Shown here piece after piece: positions 47,735-55,610 of a stretch of DNA of 64,000 nucleotides. The notes beneath the pieces were generated by a model. The model saw only the letters and a list, made by a program, of their open reading frames with translations. It was not told the DNA's origin and searched no databases. Position 1 is the stretch's first letter. Every line of letters begins with the position of its first letter. The position numbers and the translations under genes were made by a program. Source of the DNA: Actinoplanes philippinensis (GTDB lineage Bacteria; Actinomycetota; Actinomycetes; Mycobacteriales; Micromonosporaceae). The DNA lies in assembly GCF_900113015.1 (NCBI RefSeq), contig NZ_FONV01000008.1:248001-312000 (forward strand), in the 5' to 3' direction.

Positions 47735-48826
47735 TCAGCCGCGCCACCGGGCGGCGGGGATCAGGGGGAGTGCGGCGGGGCGTTCGACGGTGGTGGTCAG
47801 GTCGATGCGGCGGCCCTCGGCGGCCGAGTGGAGCAGGGACGTCATCGCGTCGAGGACGTGCAGGGCCAGGGCGCCGCTCGCCCGCGGGGTCTCCGAGGTC
47901 AGCATGTCGAGCAGGCCGATGCCGCGGGACGAGCCGGCGTAACCGGCCGACGGCTCCAGGGTGCGCCAGTCGGTGGCGCCCAGCTCGAACAGGCGCACGT
48001 CGCCGGCGAAATGGTTGGGGTCGGGGACCTCGATGGTGCCGGTCTCGCCGTGCACCTCGATCGGCGCGGCCGTGGTACGAACCGCGTCGAAGCTGGTGGT
48101 GATGGTGGACAGCGCGCCGCCCGCGTGATGCAGCACCCCGGTGACGTGGGTGTCGACCTCGACCGGGATGCGTTCGCCGGCGCGTGGCCCGCTGCCGACG
48201 ACGCGGGTGGTGCGCTGGCGGGACGCGGCGCCGGTGACGGCGACGATCGGGCCGAGCAGGTGGATCAGCGCGGTCAGGTAGTACGGGCCCATGTCGAGCA
48301 GCGGGCCGCCGCCGGGCAGGTAGTAGAAGTCGGGCTGGTGGTGCCAGCGTTCGTGGCCGGGGGTGGCCATCACCGCGACCGCCGACAGGGGACGGCCGAC
48401 GGCTCCGGCGTCGACGGCGGCACGGGCGGTCTGCACCCCGGTGCCGAGGACGGTGTCGGGGGCGCACCCGATCGTCACGCCCCGTTCGGCGGCCTCGTCG
48501 AGCAGGGTGCGCGCGGTGGTCATGTCGGAGGTGAGCGGCTTCTCCCCGTACACCTGCTTGCCGCTCTTGATCGCCGCGGCGGCGACCTCGGCGTGCGCGG
48601 CGGGGACGGTGAGGTTGAGGATCGTCGCGATCGAGTCGTCGGCCAGCAGGTCGGCGAACGGCAGCGCGCGGCAGCCGGGAAGGCCGTCGGCGACCGCCGC
48701 GGCCCGGGCGGGGTCGAGGTCGGCGACCGCGGCGATGGTCACCGCGGGATGGTCACGCAGGGTCTCCAGGTAGGCGCCGGAGATCCACCCGGCGCCTACG
48801 ATGCCGATCCGGTGCGGCTCGCCCAC
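47735..48826 (-). CDS. Gfo/Idh/MocA-family sugar dehydrogenase (363 aa)
   Basis: The GTG at 48826 has an AAGGGG site about seven bases upstream and overlaps the ThuA-like gene by 31 bases. The Rossmann motif GIVGAGWISGAY and the catalytic-lysine motif GEKPLTSD identify the family; the C-terminal beta-sheet carries substrate residues (HHQPDFYYLPGGGPLLDMGP). Family members oxidise sugars or inositols with NAD(P). It is the third gene of the leftward FAH-ThuA-dehydrogenase operon and would make the lactone that the SMP-30 enzyme opens. Substrate identity is inferred only from the module. Confidence 0.92.
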   Translation of the reverse strand: MGEPHRIGIVGAGWISGAYLETLRDHPAVTIAAVADLDPARAAAVADGLPGCRALPFADLLADDSIATILNLTVPAAHAEVAAAAIKSGKQVYGEKPLTSDMTTARTLLDEAAERGVTIGCAPDTVLGTGVQTARAAVDAGAVGRPLSAVAVMATPGHERWHHQPDFYYLPGGGPLLDMGPYYLTALIHLLGPIVAVTGAASRQRTTRVVGSGPRAGERIPVEVDTHVTGVLHHAGGALSTITTSFDAVRTTAAPIEVHGETGTIEVPDPNHFAGDVRLFELGATDWRTLEPSAGYAGSSRGIGLLDMLTSETPRASGALALHVLDAMTSLLHSAAEGRRIDLTTTVERPAALPLIPAARWRG

Positions 48827-49500
48827 AGCATGCCCCTTTCGATGACGGTACGGACGGACGGGTGCGCGAGCACGTCGAGGCTGTGCCCGGGGGTGCTGAC
48901 GACGATCCGGCCCTCGCCCCACTGCCGGGTCCAGATCGCCGGGGAGACGATCGGCCGGTGCCACGGGTGCCAGGGCTGGACCGGATGGGTGGTGGTGGCG
49001 AGGACGTCGCAGAGGTCGTCGTGCAGCACCCAGTACTGCTCGGTGGTCAGGGTGAAATCGGACAGGCCGGCGGTGATCGGGTGCTCCCGCCCGAGCGGGG
49101 TGAGATCGATGGTGTGGGTCAGGAAGTTGTCGGTCTCGTCGTGGACGAGGCAGCCGGGCTCCTTGCCGGGGTGGGTGGCGAACTGGCCGCCGACCAGCTG
49201 CAGATAGTCGGACGAGGCGCGGTACGAGTCGGCGATGCCCCCGTGCCAGCCGGTGAACCCGGTGCCGGCCGCGACCGCCGCGCGCAGCCCGTTCACCTCG
49301 TCACGCTCGATCGTCGACATCGTCATGCACTGCACGATGAGATCGGTTTCGGACATGACCGCGGCGTCGGCGTAGACCGCGGGCGAGTCGTGGATCCGGA
49401 TGTCGTAGCCGTTCTTCGTCAGGAACGGCAGGAAGAGTTCGGTCGCCTCGACCGGACGATGACCCTCCCAGCCGCCGCGGACCACCAGAGCGTTAGCCAT
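48796..49500 (-). CDS. ThuA-domain protein (234 aa)
   Basis: The ATG at 49500 overlaps the FAH stop (TAA at 49495-49493); two in-frame codons upstream are alternatives. The class I glutamine-amidotransferase-like fold of ThuA is visible: VVRGGWEGHRPVEATELF, GFTGWHGGIADSYR, GGQFATHPG and HPITAGLSDF. ThuA proteins are often paired with Gfo/Idh/MocA dehydrogenases in sugar catabolic operons, as here, but the reaction is not firmly established. It is translationally coupled on both sides. Confidence 0.88.
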   Translation of the reverse strand: MANALVVRGGWEGHRPVEATELFLPFLTKNGYDIRIHDSPAVYADAAVMSETDLIVQCMTMSTIERDEVNGLRAAVAAGTGFTGWHGGIADSYRASSDYLQLVGGQFATHPGKEPGCLVHDETDNFLTHTIDLTPLGREHPITAGLSDFTLTTEQYWVLHDDLCDVLATTTHPVQPWHPWHRPIVSPAIWTRQWGEGRIVVSTPGHSLDVLAHPSVRTVIERGMLWASRTGSAS

Positions 49501-50350
49501 CATCAACGCCTATCAAATCCCGGCCCACCGCGACGACCCGGTTGGTCAGTATCCCGAGTTCCGGGCACCAGATCTCGATCGTGTCGCCGGCGCGGACGGT
49601 GAAGTCGGCGTCCGGGACCATGCCGGTCCCGGTCAGCAGCACCACGCCGGCCGGGAAGCTCAGCGCCCGGAACAGCCAGGCGGCCAGGTCCTGGAAGCTG
49701 CGGGCCATCGCCGAGGTGGAGGTGGTCGCGGTGTACGCCTCGCCGCCGTCGCGCAGCACCCGCAGCCCGATCTCGAACGGGCCGGGCCCGGCCGCCCAGC
49801 TCGGCACGATCGCCGGTCCGATCGCGCAGGCCCGGTCGTAGATCTTGGCCTGCGGCAGGTAGAGCGGGTTCTCGCCCTCGATCGAGCGGCTGCTCATGTC
49901 GTTGCCCAGGGTGTAGCCGAAGAGTTCGCCGCCGGCGTTGAGCACCAGCCCGATCTCGGCCTCGGGCACGTCCCAGCCGGAGTCGGCGCGGATCCCGACC
50001 GTGTCCTGGTCGCCGACGACCCGCCACGGGCTGGACTTGAAGAAGATCTCCGGCCGGTCGCCGGTGTAGACGTGGTCGTAGAGTGCCCCGTGCCCGGACT
50101 CCTCACGGCGTCCGTCGCGGCTGCGCCGGTAGGTCACCCCGGCCGCCCAGATCTCCTGCTGGTCGACGGGCGGTCTGATCCCGCGGAAGCGCAGGTCGCC
50201 GGAAACGTTGCCGGCGGCGGCCTCGACGACCTTCCGCGCCCGGCCCACCGGCATGGCGAGCAGGTCGGCGAGGGTGTGATCGAGTTCGGCCCAGGAGCCG
50301 TCCTGGCACACCGCCCAGCCGGTACGCAGGTGGTGTAGAGAGATCGGCAT
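49493..50350 (-). CDS. FAH-family enzyme, probably 2-keto-3-deoxy-pentonate dehydratase type (285 aa)
   Basis: The C-terminal fumarylacetoacetase fold is clear, with metal and substrate motifs AEIGLVLNAGGELFGYTLGN and SRSIEGENPLYLPQAKIYD. The ENPLYLPQAK block is what I associate with the 2-keto-3-deoxy-D-arabinonate dehydratase branch, which converts 2-keto-3-deoxypentonate to 2-oxoglutarate semialdehyde. That would place it after the IlvD-type dehydratase at 55611. It is the first gene of the leftward operon, divergent from the IclR gene by 44 bases. Other FAH activities (hydrolase, decarboxylase) are not excluded. Confidence 0.85.
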   Translation of the reverse strand: MPISLHHLRTGWAVCQDGSWAELDHTLADLLAMPVGRARKVVEAAAGNVSGDLRFRGIRPPVDQQEIWAAGVTYRRSRDGRREESGHGALYDHVYTGDRPEIFFKSSPWRVVGDQDTVGIRADSGWDVPEAEIGLVLNAGGELFGYTLGNDMSSRSIEGENPLYLPQAKIYDRACAIGPAIVPSWAAGPGPFEIGLRVLRDGGEAYTATTSTSAMARSFQDLAAWLFRALSFPAGVVLLTGTGMVPDADFTVRAGDTIEIWCPELGILTNRVVAVGRDLIGVDDG

Positions 50351-50394
50351 GTGACCCTCCGTTAATCTGTGGCGAGATCGAAAGGACTATCGAC

Positions 50395-51159
50395 GTGGCC
50401 CGTGTGGTACCGGCGGTCATCCGCGCGCTCGACATCCTCGAGCTGTTCCTGGACCGGCCGGAGCTGTCGGCCCGTGAGGTGATCGAGCGGCTGGACCTGC
50501 CCCGCACCACCGTCCACGAGCTGCTGGTCACCCTGGTGGAGCGGTCGTACCTGGTGGTCGTTCCCGGTCAGCCGGTGCGGTACCGGCTGGGGATGCCGCT
50601 GTTCCAGCTCGGCTCGGCCTTCGCCGGGCGGCTCGACCTCGTCCGGGAGGCGCAGAGCGTCGCGCGGGGCGTGGCCGCCGCGTGCGACGAGGCGGTGCAT
50701 GTGGCGGTGCTCGACGGCGCCGATGTCGTCTACCTGGTCAAAGTGGACAGCACGCACCCGGTCCGGATGGTGTCCGGGGTGGGGCTGCGGCTGCCGGCGC
50801 ACTGCACCGCCGTCGGCAAGGTGCTGCTGGCCGATCTCGACCGGGCGAGCCTGAACGCGGTGCTGGCGACGGGGCCGCTGGCGGGCATGACGCCGGCCAG
50901 CATCACCGACCCGGACCGGCTGCGCGCCGAGCTCGACCGGGTCCGCGCCGACGGTCTGGCCGTCGACATGGGCGAGTCGGACACCGCGATGCGCTGTGTC
51001 GCCGCGGCGGTCCGGGATCACTCCGGCGCCGCCGTCGCCGCGATGAGCGTCTCCGCGCCGATCATCCGCTGGACCCCGCAGGCGCAGCCGCGGTGGACCG
51101 AGCTGGTCCGGGACGGCGCGGACTCGCTGTCGGCCCGGATGGGATACCAGCGCCGATAA
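50395..51159 (+). CDS. IclR-family regulator of the sugar-acid module (254 aa)
   Basis: The GTG at 50395 begins MARVVPAVIRALDIL. A winged HTH (LSAREVIERLDLPRTTVHEL) is followed by the IclR effector domain (LPAHCTAVGKVLLADL, then a C-terminal ADGLAVDMGESDTAMRCVAA segment). IclR proteins sense small organic or sugar acids. It sits between the leftward catabolic operon and the rightward transport genes and can control both. The palindrome at 51225-51239 and the 44-base divergent region are candidate sites. Confidence 0.93.
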   Translation: MARVVPAVIRALDILELFLDRPELSAREVIERLDLPRTTVHELLVTLVERSYLVVVPGQPVRYRLGMPLFQLGSAFAGRLDLVREAQSVARGVAAACDEAVHVAVLDGADVVYLVKVDSTHPVRMVSGVGLRLPAHCTAVGKVLLADLDRASLNAVLATGPLAGMTPASITDPDRLRAELDRVRADGLAVDMGESDTAMRCVAAAVRDHSGAAVAAMSVSAPIIRWTPQAQPRWTELVRDGADSLSARMGYQRR

Positions 51160-51172
51160 CCGACTCGAAACA

Positions 51173-51202
51173 TTGACACCTCTCGTGGGTCTGTCCTAGC
51201 GT
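51173..51202 (+). promoter_or_regulatory. promoter of the sugar-transport operon
   Basis: TTGACA (51173-51178) and TAGCGT (51197-51202) are separated by 18 bases, a good housekeeping-sigma promoter. Initiation near 51209 would give a leader of about 50 bases that contains the palindrome. Confidence 0.6.
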
Positions 51203-51224
51203 CGCGTCCACCCGATACGGTATA

Positions 51225-51239
51225 TCGAACCACGTTCGA
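51225..51239. promoter_or_regulatory. palindromic operator in the leader of the transport operon
   Basis: TCGAAC-CAC-GTTCGA is a perfect 6-3-6 inverted repeat followed by a further half-site CTCGAAC. It lies downstream of the predicted start point and 20 bases before the GTG, a repressor position. The adjacent IclR protein is the first candidate. Confidence 0.55.
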
Positions 51240-51259
51240 AATCTCGAACAAAGGGGTGA

Positions 51260-52693
51260 GTGGCCTTGGATAAAGCGATGTGGTCCCGGCGCGGCTTTCT
51301 GGGGATGGGCGTGGGAGTGCTCGGCGCGGCCGGGCTGGCCGCGTGCGGCGGCGGCTCCGACACTCCACCCAAGGTGGCGGCCGAGGTGCCGAAGGAGCTG
51401 CTCGACGCCGCCGTGGCGGTCAAGGGCACCTCGATGGGCATGCTGTCGCAGAAGCTGTACTCGACGGCGGCCAACGAGCAGCTCGACGCGTCGATCAAGA
51501 AGTTCGCCGAGGCCACCGGGACCACCATCGAGAACAACCTGGTCCAGGCCGACGCGGGCGACGTGGTGGCCAAGATCCACGCCGAGGTCGAGGGTGGTGT
51601 GGCCCGCGACCTGGCGTTCATGACCGACTCGCGGTTCGTCGCGCAGTTCCACGCGCTGGGCGACCTGGAGGACGTCACCGACATCGTCGAGGCGCTCACC
51701 AAGGTGTACGGCGAGCCCTGTGCCGAGGCCAAGAACTTCTGCGTCTTCGACGGCAGGTGGTTCGCGATCCCGTACCACTTCATCGGGATCGGATCGTTCC
51801 TGCGCAAGGACTGGATGCAGGAGAAGGGCATCACGCCGAAGGACGTCTACAGCTGGGAGGAGCTGCGCGACGTGTGCCTGGCCATCTCCGACCCGGGCAA
51901 GCGCCGGTTCGGCTGGGGCATGACCGTCAACCGCTCCGGCGACGGCAACGGCATGATCGAGGCGCTGATCAACTCCTACGGCGGGGCGATCGCCTCCAAC
52001 GACGGCCGCAAGGTCACCTTCGACACCCCGGAGACCGTGCAGGCCGTCACCTTCCTCGGCGACATCTACACCAACCCCAAGTACAAGGCGATGCTCCCGC
52101 CGGGGGTGGACAGCTGGACCGACACCAGCAACAACGAGAACTGGCTGGCCGGGGTCCTCGGCTACACCCGCAACAGCTTCAGCGTCTACGCCGACTCCAA
52201 GACCAAGAAGAATCCGGTGTACGGCAACACGCACGTCTTCTCCGACTGCATCGGCCCGGCCACCGACAAGTCGCTGCTGCTCGGCCAGTCGCAGGGCTTC
52301 GTCGTCTTCAAGGGCGCCAAGAACGGCGCCCTGGCCAGGCTCCTCGCGCAGTACCTGATCACCGCGCCCGCCCTGGTCGGCGTGGCCAAGGAGGCGCCCG
52401 GCCTGGCGATGCCCGCGTGGGCGAAGGTGTGGGACGCCGACCCGTTCTTCAGCGGCGGCGACCCGGCCTTCCCGATGCTGCGCAACATGTCCCAGCAGAC
52501 GCTGCCGCTGCCCACCAAGAACGGGCTGTCCTTCCCGCAGAAGGCCAGCGCCGGCCAGCAGGCGGTGGTCGCGGCCTACGTCCTGACCGACATGATGCAG
52601 CAGGTCGTGCAGGGGGCGGCGCCCGCGCAGGCGGTCAAGGACGCGCACTCCAAGATGGTGCAGATCTTCTCCCAGCAGGGGCTGCCGCAGTGA
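51260..52693 (+). CDS. ABC sugar-binding lipoprotein, Tat-type signal (477 aa)
   Basis: The N-terminus has the twin-arginine motif SRRGFLGMG and a lipobox ending at Cys29 (LAAC), so it is exported folded and lipidated. Start 51260 (GTG) is used; the TTG at 51266 has better spacing to AAAGGGG. The body is a solute-binding protein of the extracellular type 1 (maltose/sugar) family, with typical SYGGAIASNDGRKVTFD-like and MVQIFSQQGLPQ C-terminal features. The stop overlaps the permease start (GTGA). It delivers a sugar or sugar acid to the fused permease. Confidence 0.93.
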   Translation: MALDKAMWSRRGFLGMGVGVLGAAGLAACGGGSDTPPKVAAEVPKELLDAAVAVKGTSMGMLSQKLYSTAANEQLDASIKKFAEATGTTIENNLVQADAGDVVAKIHAEVEGGVARDLAFMTDSRFVAQFHALGDLEDVTDIVEALTKVYGEPCAEAKNFCVFDGRWFAIPYHFIGIGSFLRKDWMQEKGITPKDVYSWEELRDVCLAISDPGKRRFGWGMTVNRSGDGNGMIEALINSYGGAIASNDGRKVTFDTPETVQAVTFLGDIYTNPKYKAMLPPGVDSWTDTSNNENWLAGVLGYTRNSFSVYADSKTKKNPVYGNTHVFSDCIGPATDKSLLLGQSQGFVVFKGAKNGALARLLAQYLITAPALVGVAKEAPGLAMPAWAKVWDADPFFSGGDPAFPMLRNMSQQTLPLPTKNGLSFPQKASAGQQAVVAAYVLTDMMQQVVQGAAPAQAVKDAHSKMVQIFSQQGLPQ

Positions 52694-54690
52694 GCTCACT
52701 CCGCACCGCGCCGGCCCCGGTGGAGAAGGGGACGTCTCCACCGGGGCCCGGCTCCCTCACCCCGGTCCAGCGCCGCCTGGGCCGCGACTGGCGGCTCGCG
52801 GTCCTGTTCCTGACGCCCACCGCGATCCTGGTCGGCGCGCTCGTGCTCGTGCCGATCATCCAGTCGTTCATCACCAGCACCACCGAGCGGCACGGCGCGG
52901 AGAGCGTCTTCGTCGGGCTCGACAACTACCTCGCGCTCCCCGGCGACCAGCAGTTCCGTACCGGCGTGGTGAACTCCTTCGTCTTCACCGCCTACGCCGA
53001 GGTGTTCAAGGTCGTCCTGGGCCTGGCCGCAGCCCTGCTCCTGCACCGCCTGCGCCGCGGGCGCGCCCTGATCACCGGCCTGCTGCTGGTGCCGTGGGTG
53101 GTGCCGACGGTGGTCACCGCGTTCAGCTGGCGGTCGCTGTTCGACCCGATCTTCGGCAGCGTCAACACCCTGCTCACCAGCTCCGGCATCGGCCCGCTGC
53201 TGGCCGATCTGCACCTGGTGGACACCTGGCCGGCCGGCTGGCTCTCCGATCCGGCACTGGCCATGCCGTCGGTGATCCTGGTCAACGTGTGGAAGGGCGT
53301 GCCGTTCTTCACCGTCTGCTTCCTCGCCGGGCTCAAATCGATCCCCGCCGAGCACTACGAGGCCGCCACCATCGACGGCGCCTCGCCCTGGCAGCAGTTC
53401 CAGCACGTCACCCTGCCCGGCCTGCGCCACGTGATCACCGTGACGGTGACCCTCTCGTCGATCTGGACGTTCAACAACTTCGACCTGATCTGGCTGCTCA
53501 CCCAGGGCGGCCCGGGCGACGTGACCGCGCCGTACGTGCTGATCGCCTACTCCAAGGCGATCCTGCAGCTGCAGTACGGCGCCGGCGCGGCCGTCACGCT
53601 GGTGATGCTGCCGATCATCGCCGGGCTGGTGTTCGTCCTGGTCCGGCTGCTGCGCCAGGACGCCGGCAACCGGCCGCCGCGGTGGACCGGCCCGACCCGC
53701 ACGGCGTTCCCCTGGGTGGTCACCGCGGTCGTCACCGGCCTGCTGTTCTGGGCGTCGCCGGACATCTTCTGGAAGGCGGCGGTGGTCCTCGGGGTGATCC
53801 TGCTGATCGCCGCCGCGGTCGGCAAGGTGGTGTCGGTGCTCGGCGACCGGGGCGGCCGCCGAGCCTCCGCGGTGGTGTCGCGAGTCGGCTCCGGTGTCGC
53901 GCTGGCCGGCCTGCTCGCCTTCGTGCTGGGCCCGATGTACTGGATCGCGGTCACCGCGTTCAAGTCCGAGACCCAGGTCGTCATGCGCGACAGCGACCTG
54001 TGGCCGACCCCGTGGACGCTGGAGCAGTTCGGGGCACTCTTCACCAACCAGCCGTTCGGTCGCTGGTATCTCAACACCCTGATGGTGTCGGCGGCGTCGA
54101 CGGCGGTGGCCCTGCTCTGCGCGGCCCTCGGCGGTTACGCGCTGGCCCGGCTACGGTTCCGCGGGGCGCAGGGCTTCACCGTCACCGTGCTGCTGACCTA
54201 CGTGATGCCGGGCGCGCTGCTGTTCATCCCGCTCTACCAGCTGCTCATCGAGACCCGGCTGACCGACTCGCTGTGGTCGCTGGTGCTCACCTACCCGACC
54301 TTCACGCTGCCGTTCGCCACCTGGCTGCTGACCGGCTACTTCGCGTCGATCCCGGTCGACCTGGAGGAGGCGGCCCTGGTCGACGGCAGCACCCGGGTGC
54401 AGGCGTTCCGCCGGGTGGTGCTGCCGCTGGCCAAGCCCGGTCTGCTGGCGGTCGCCCTGTTCACCCTGACCAACGCGTGGAACGAGTTCCTCTTCGCCTT
54501 CGTGTTCATCACCAAGGACGAGTACAAGACGCTGCCCGTCGGCATGCAGTCGATGATCGCCGGCGACGTCGTGCCGCAGGGGCAGCTGGCCGCCGCGTCG
54601 CTGCTGGTCAGCATCCCCGTGGTGATCATGTATGCGTTCGGGCAGCGCTTCCTCACCGAAGGGCTCACCGCCGGGGCGGTCAAGGGATGA
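52690..54690 (+). CDS. fused ABC sugar permease (MalF-like + MalG-like in one chain, 666 aa)
   Basis: The GTG at 52690 overlaps the binding-protein stop, and the frame is open without interruption to 54690. The N-terminal half (to about 325) is a MalF-type permease with EAA loop EAATIDGASPWQQF (from about 224). The C-terminal half (about 400-666) is a MalG-type permease with EAA loop EEAALVDGSTRVQAF (about 558). Between them are extra hydrophobic helices. Two separate permeases are the rule in this family. No ATPase gene is nearby, as in actinobacterial systems served by a shared MsiK-type ATPase. Confidence 0.93.
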   Translation: MSSLRTAPAPVEKGTSPPGPGSLTPVQRRLGRDWRLAVLFLTPTAILVGALVLVPIIQSFITSTTERHGAESVFVGLDNYLALPGDQQFRTGVVNSFVFTAYAEVFKVVLGLAAALLLHRLRRGRALITGLLLVPWVVPTVVTAFSWRSLFDPIFGSVNTLLTSSGIGPLLADLHLVDTWPAGWLSDPALAMPSVILVNVWKGVPFFTVCFLAGLKSIPAEHYEAATIDGASPWQQFQHVTLPGLRHVITVTVTLSSIWTFNNFDLIWLLTQGGPGDVTAPYVLIAYSKAILQLQYGAGAAVTLVMLPIIAGLVFVLVRLLRQDAGNRPPRWTGPTRTAFPWVVTAVVTGLLFWASPDIFWKAAVVLGVILLIAAAVGKVVSVLGDRGGRRASAVVSRVGSGVALAGLLAFVLGPMYWIAVTAFKSETQVVMRDSDLWPTPWTLEQFGALFTNQPFGRWYLNTLMVSAASTAVALLCAALGGYALARLRFRGAQGFTVTVLLTYVMPGALLFIPLYQLLIETRLTDSLWSLVLTYPTFTLPFATWLLTGYFASIPVDLEEAALVDGSTRVQAFRRVVLPLAKPGLLAVALFTLTNAWNEFLFAFVFITKDEYKTLPVGMQSMIAGDVVPQGQLAAASLLVSIPVVIMYAFGQRFLTEGLTAGAVKG

Positions 54691-54692
54691 GA

Positions 54693-55550
54693 TCAGAGGC
54701 CGGGATCCCAGTACGCCGGAAGCAGCCCCGTGACACCCACGTGCGCGGTGAACAGCCGGCCGGACAGCGGATGCGCGGCCAGATCGGCGGCGGACATGTC
54801 CTGGGTGGCCGTGGTGATCACCAGGACGTCCAGGTCCGGTCCGGCGAACGCGACGCTGGAGGTGTGCGGGGCGTCCACCTCGACCACCGCCACCAGCTCG
54901 CCCGCGGGTGTCCGGCACTCGACCCGGCCGCCACCCCAGATCGCCAGCCACAGGTTGCCCGCGGCGTCCACGCACAGCCCGTCCGGATGCCCGTCCTCGA
55001 CGGTGAACAGCACCGACCGGTCGCCCGCCGGGTAGTCGCGGACGTAGACCGTGCGGGTGAGCGTGTCGACGCTGTAGAACCGGTCCCCGGACGGGCTCCA
55101 GGCCAGCCCGTTGGAGAGGGTCAGGTCGTCGTCGATCGTCGTGCAGCCGCCGCCCTCGAACCGGACCAGCACCTCCCGGCCGGTGCCGAGGCTGCCGACC
55201 AGGAACCGGCCGGACGGGTCGACCGCGCCGTCGTTCAACCGGCCGGGCGACCCCGCCGGCAGCACCCGCGCGAGCGGCGCACGGCTGCCGTCGGCATGCA
55301 CCCGGGTCAGTGTCTCCCGCTCGGCGACCAGCAGGTCACCGCCGGCCGAGACCGCCACGGCGCCGACGCTCCGCTCGAACGACCAGGTCCGCACCGGCTC
55401 GATCCGGCCGCCGGCCAGCCGGCCCTCGTGCACGTCACCGGCCATGATGTCGACCCACAGCAGCCGCTGCCGGGCCGGATCCCACACCGGCCCCTCGCCG
55501 AGGAAGTGGGCGGAGCCGGTCGCCGCCTGCGCGGTGTGTCGCCTGATCAT
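54693..55550 (-). CDS. SMP-30/gluconolactonase-family lactonase (285 aa)
   Basis: This is a six-bladed beta-propeller of normal length with the metal-site motifs LGEGPVWDPARQRLLWVD (Glu), RLNDGAVDPSGRFLVG (Asn-Asp), SNGLAWSPSGDRFYSVD (Asn) and HPDGLCVDAAGNLW (Asp). These enzymes hydrolyse aldonolactones made by sugar dehydrogenases. It is convergent with the permease gene (two-base gap) and divergent from the IlvD-type gene across 60 bases, so it probably shares regulation with the latter. Confidence 0.93.
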   Translation of the reverse strand: MIRRHTAQAATGSAHFLGEGPVWDPARQRLLWVDIMAGDVHEGRLAGGRIEPVRTWSFERSVGAVAVSAGGDLLVAERETLTRVHADGSRAPLARVLPAGSPGRLNDGAVDPSGRFLVGSLGTGREVLVRFEGGGCTTIDDDLTLSNGLAWSPSGDRFYSVDTLTRTVYVRDYPAGDRSVLFTVEDGHPDGLCVDAAGNLWLAIWGGGRVECRTPAGELVAVVEVDAPHTSSVAFAGPDLDVLVITTATQDMSAADLAAHPLSGRLFTAHVGVTGLLPAYWDPGL

Positions 55551-55610
55551 GGGTGCTCCATGGTGATGTCACGTCAGTCAATGAGATGGTAACGATCGGG
55601 GAGGTCGACG

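Noticed and set aside
51280..52689. Upstream extension of the permease frame through the binding-protein gene
   Set aside because: The extension is the +2 shadow of the binding protein (Arg/Gly-rich). The GTGA overlap at 52690 gives the natural start.
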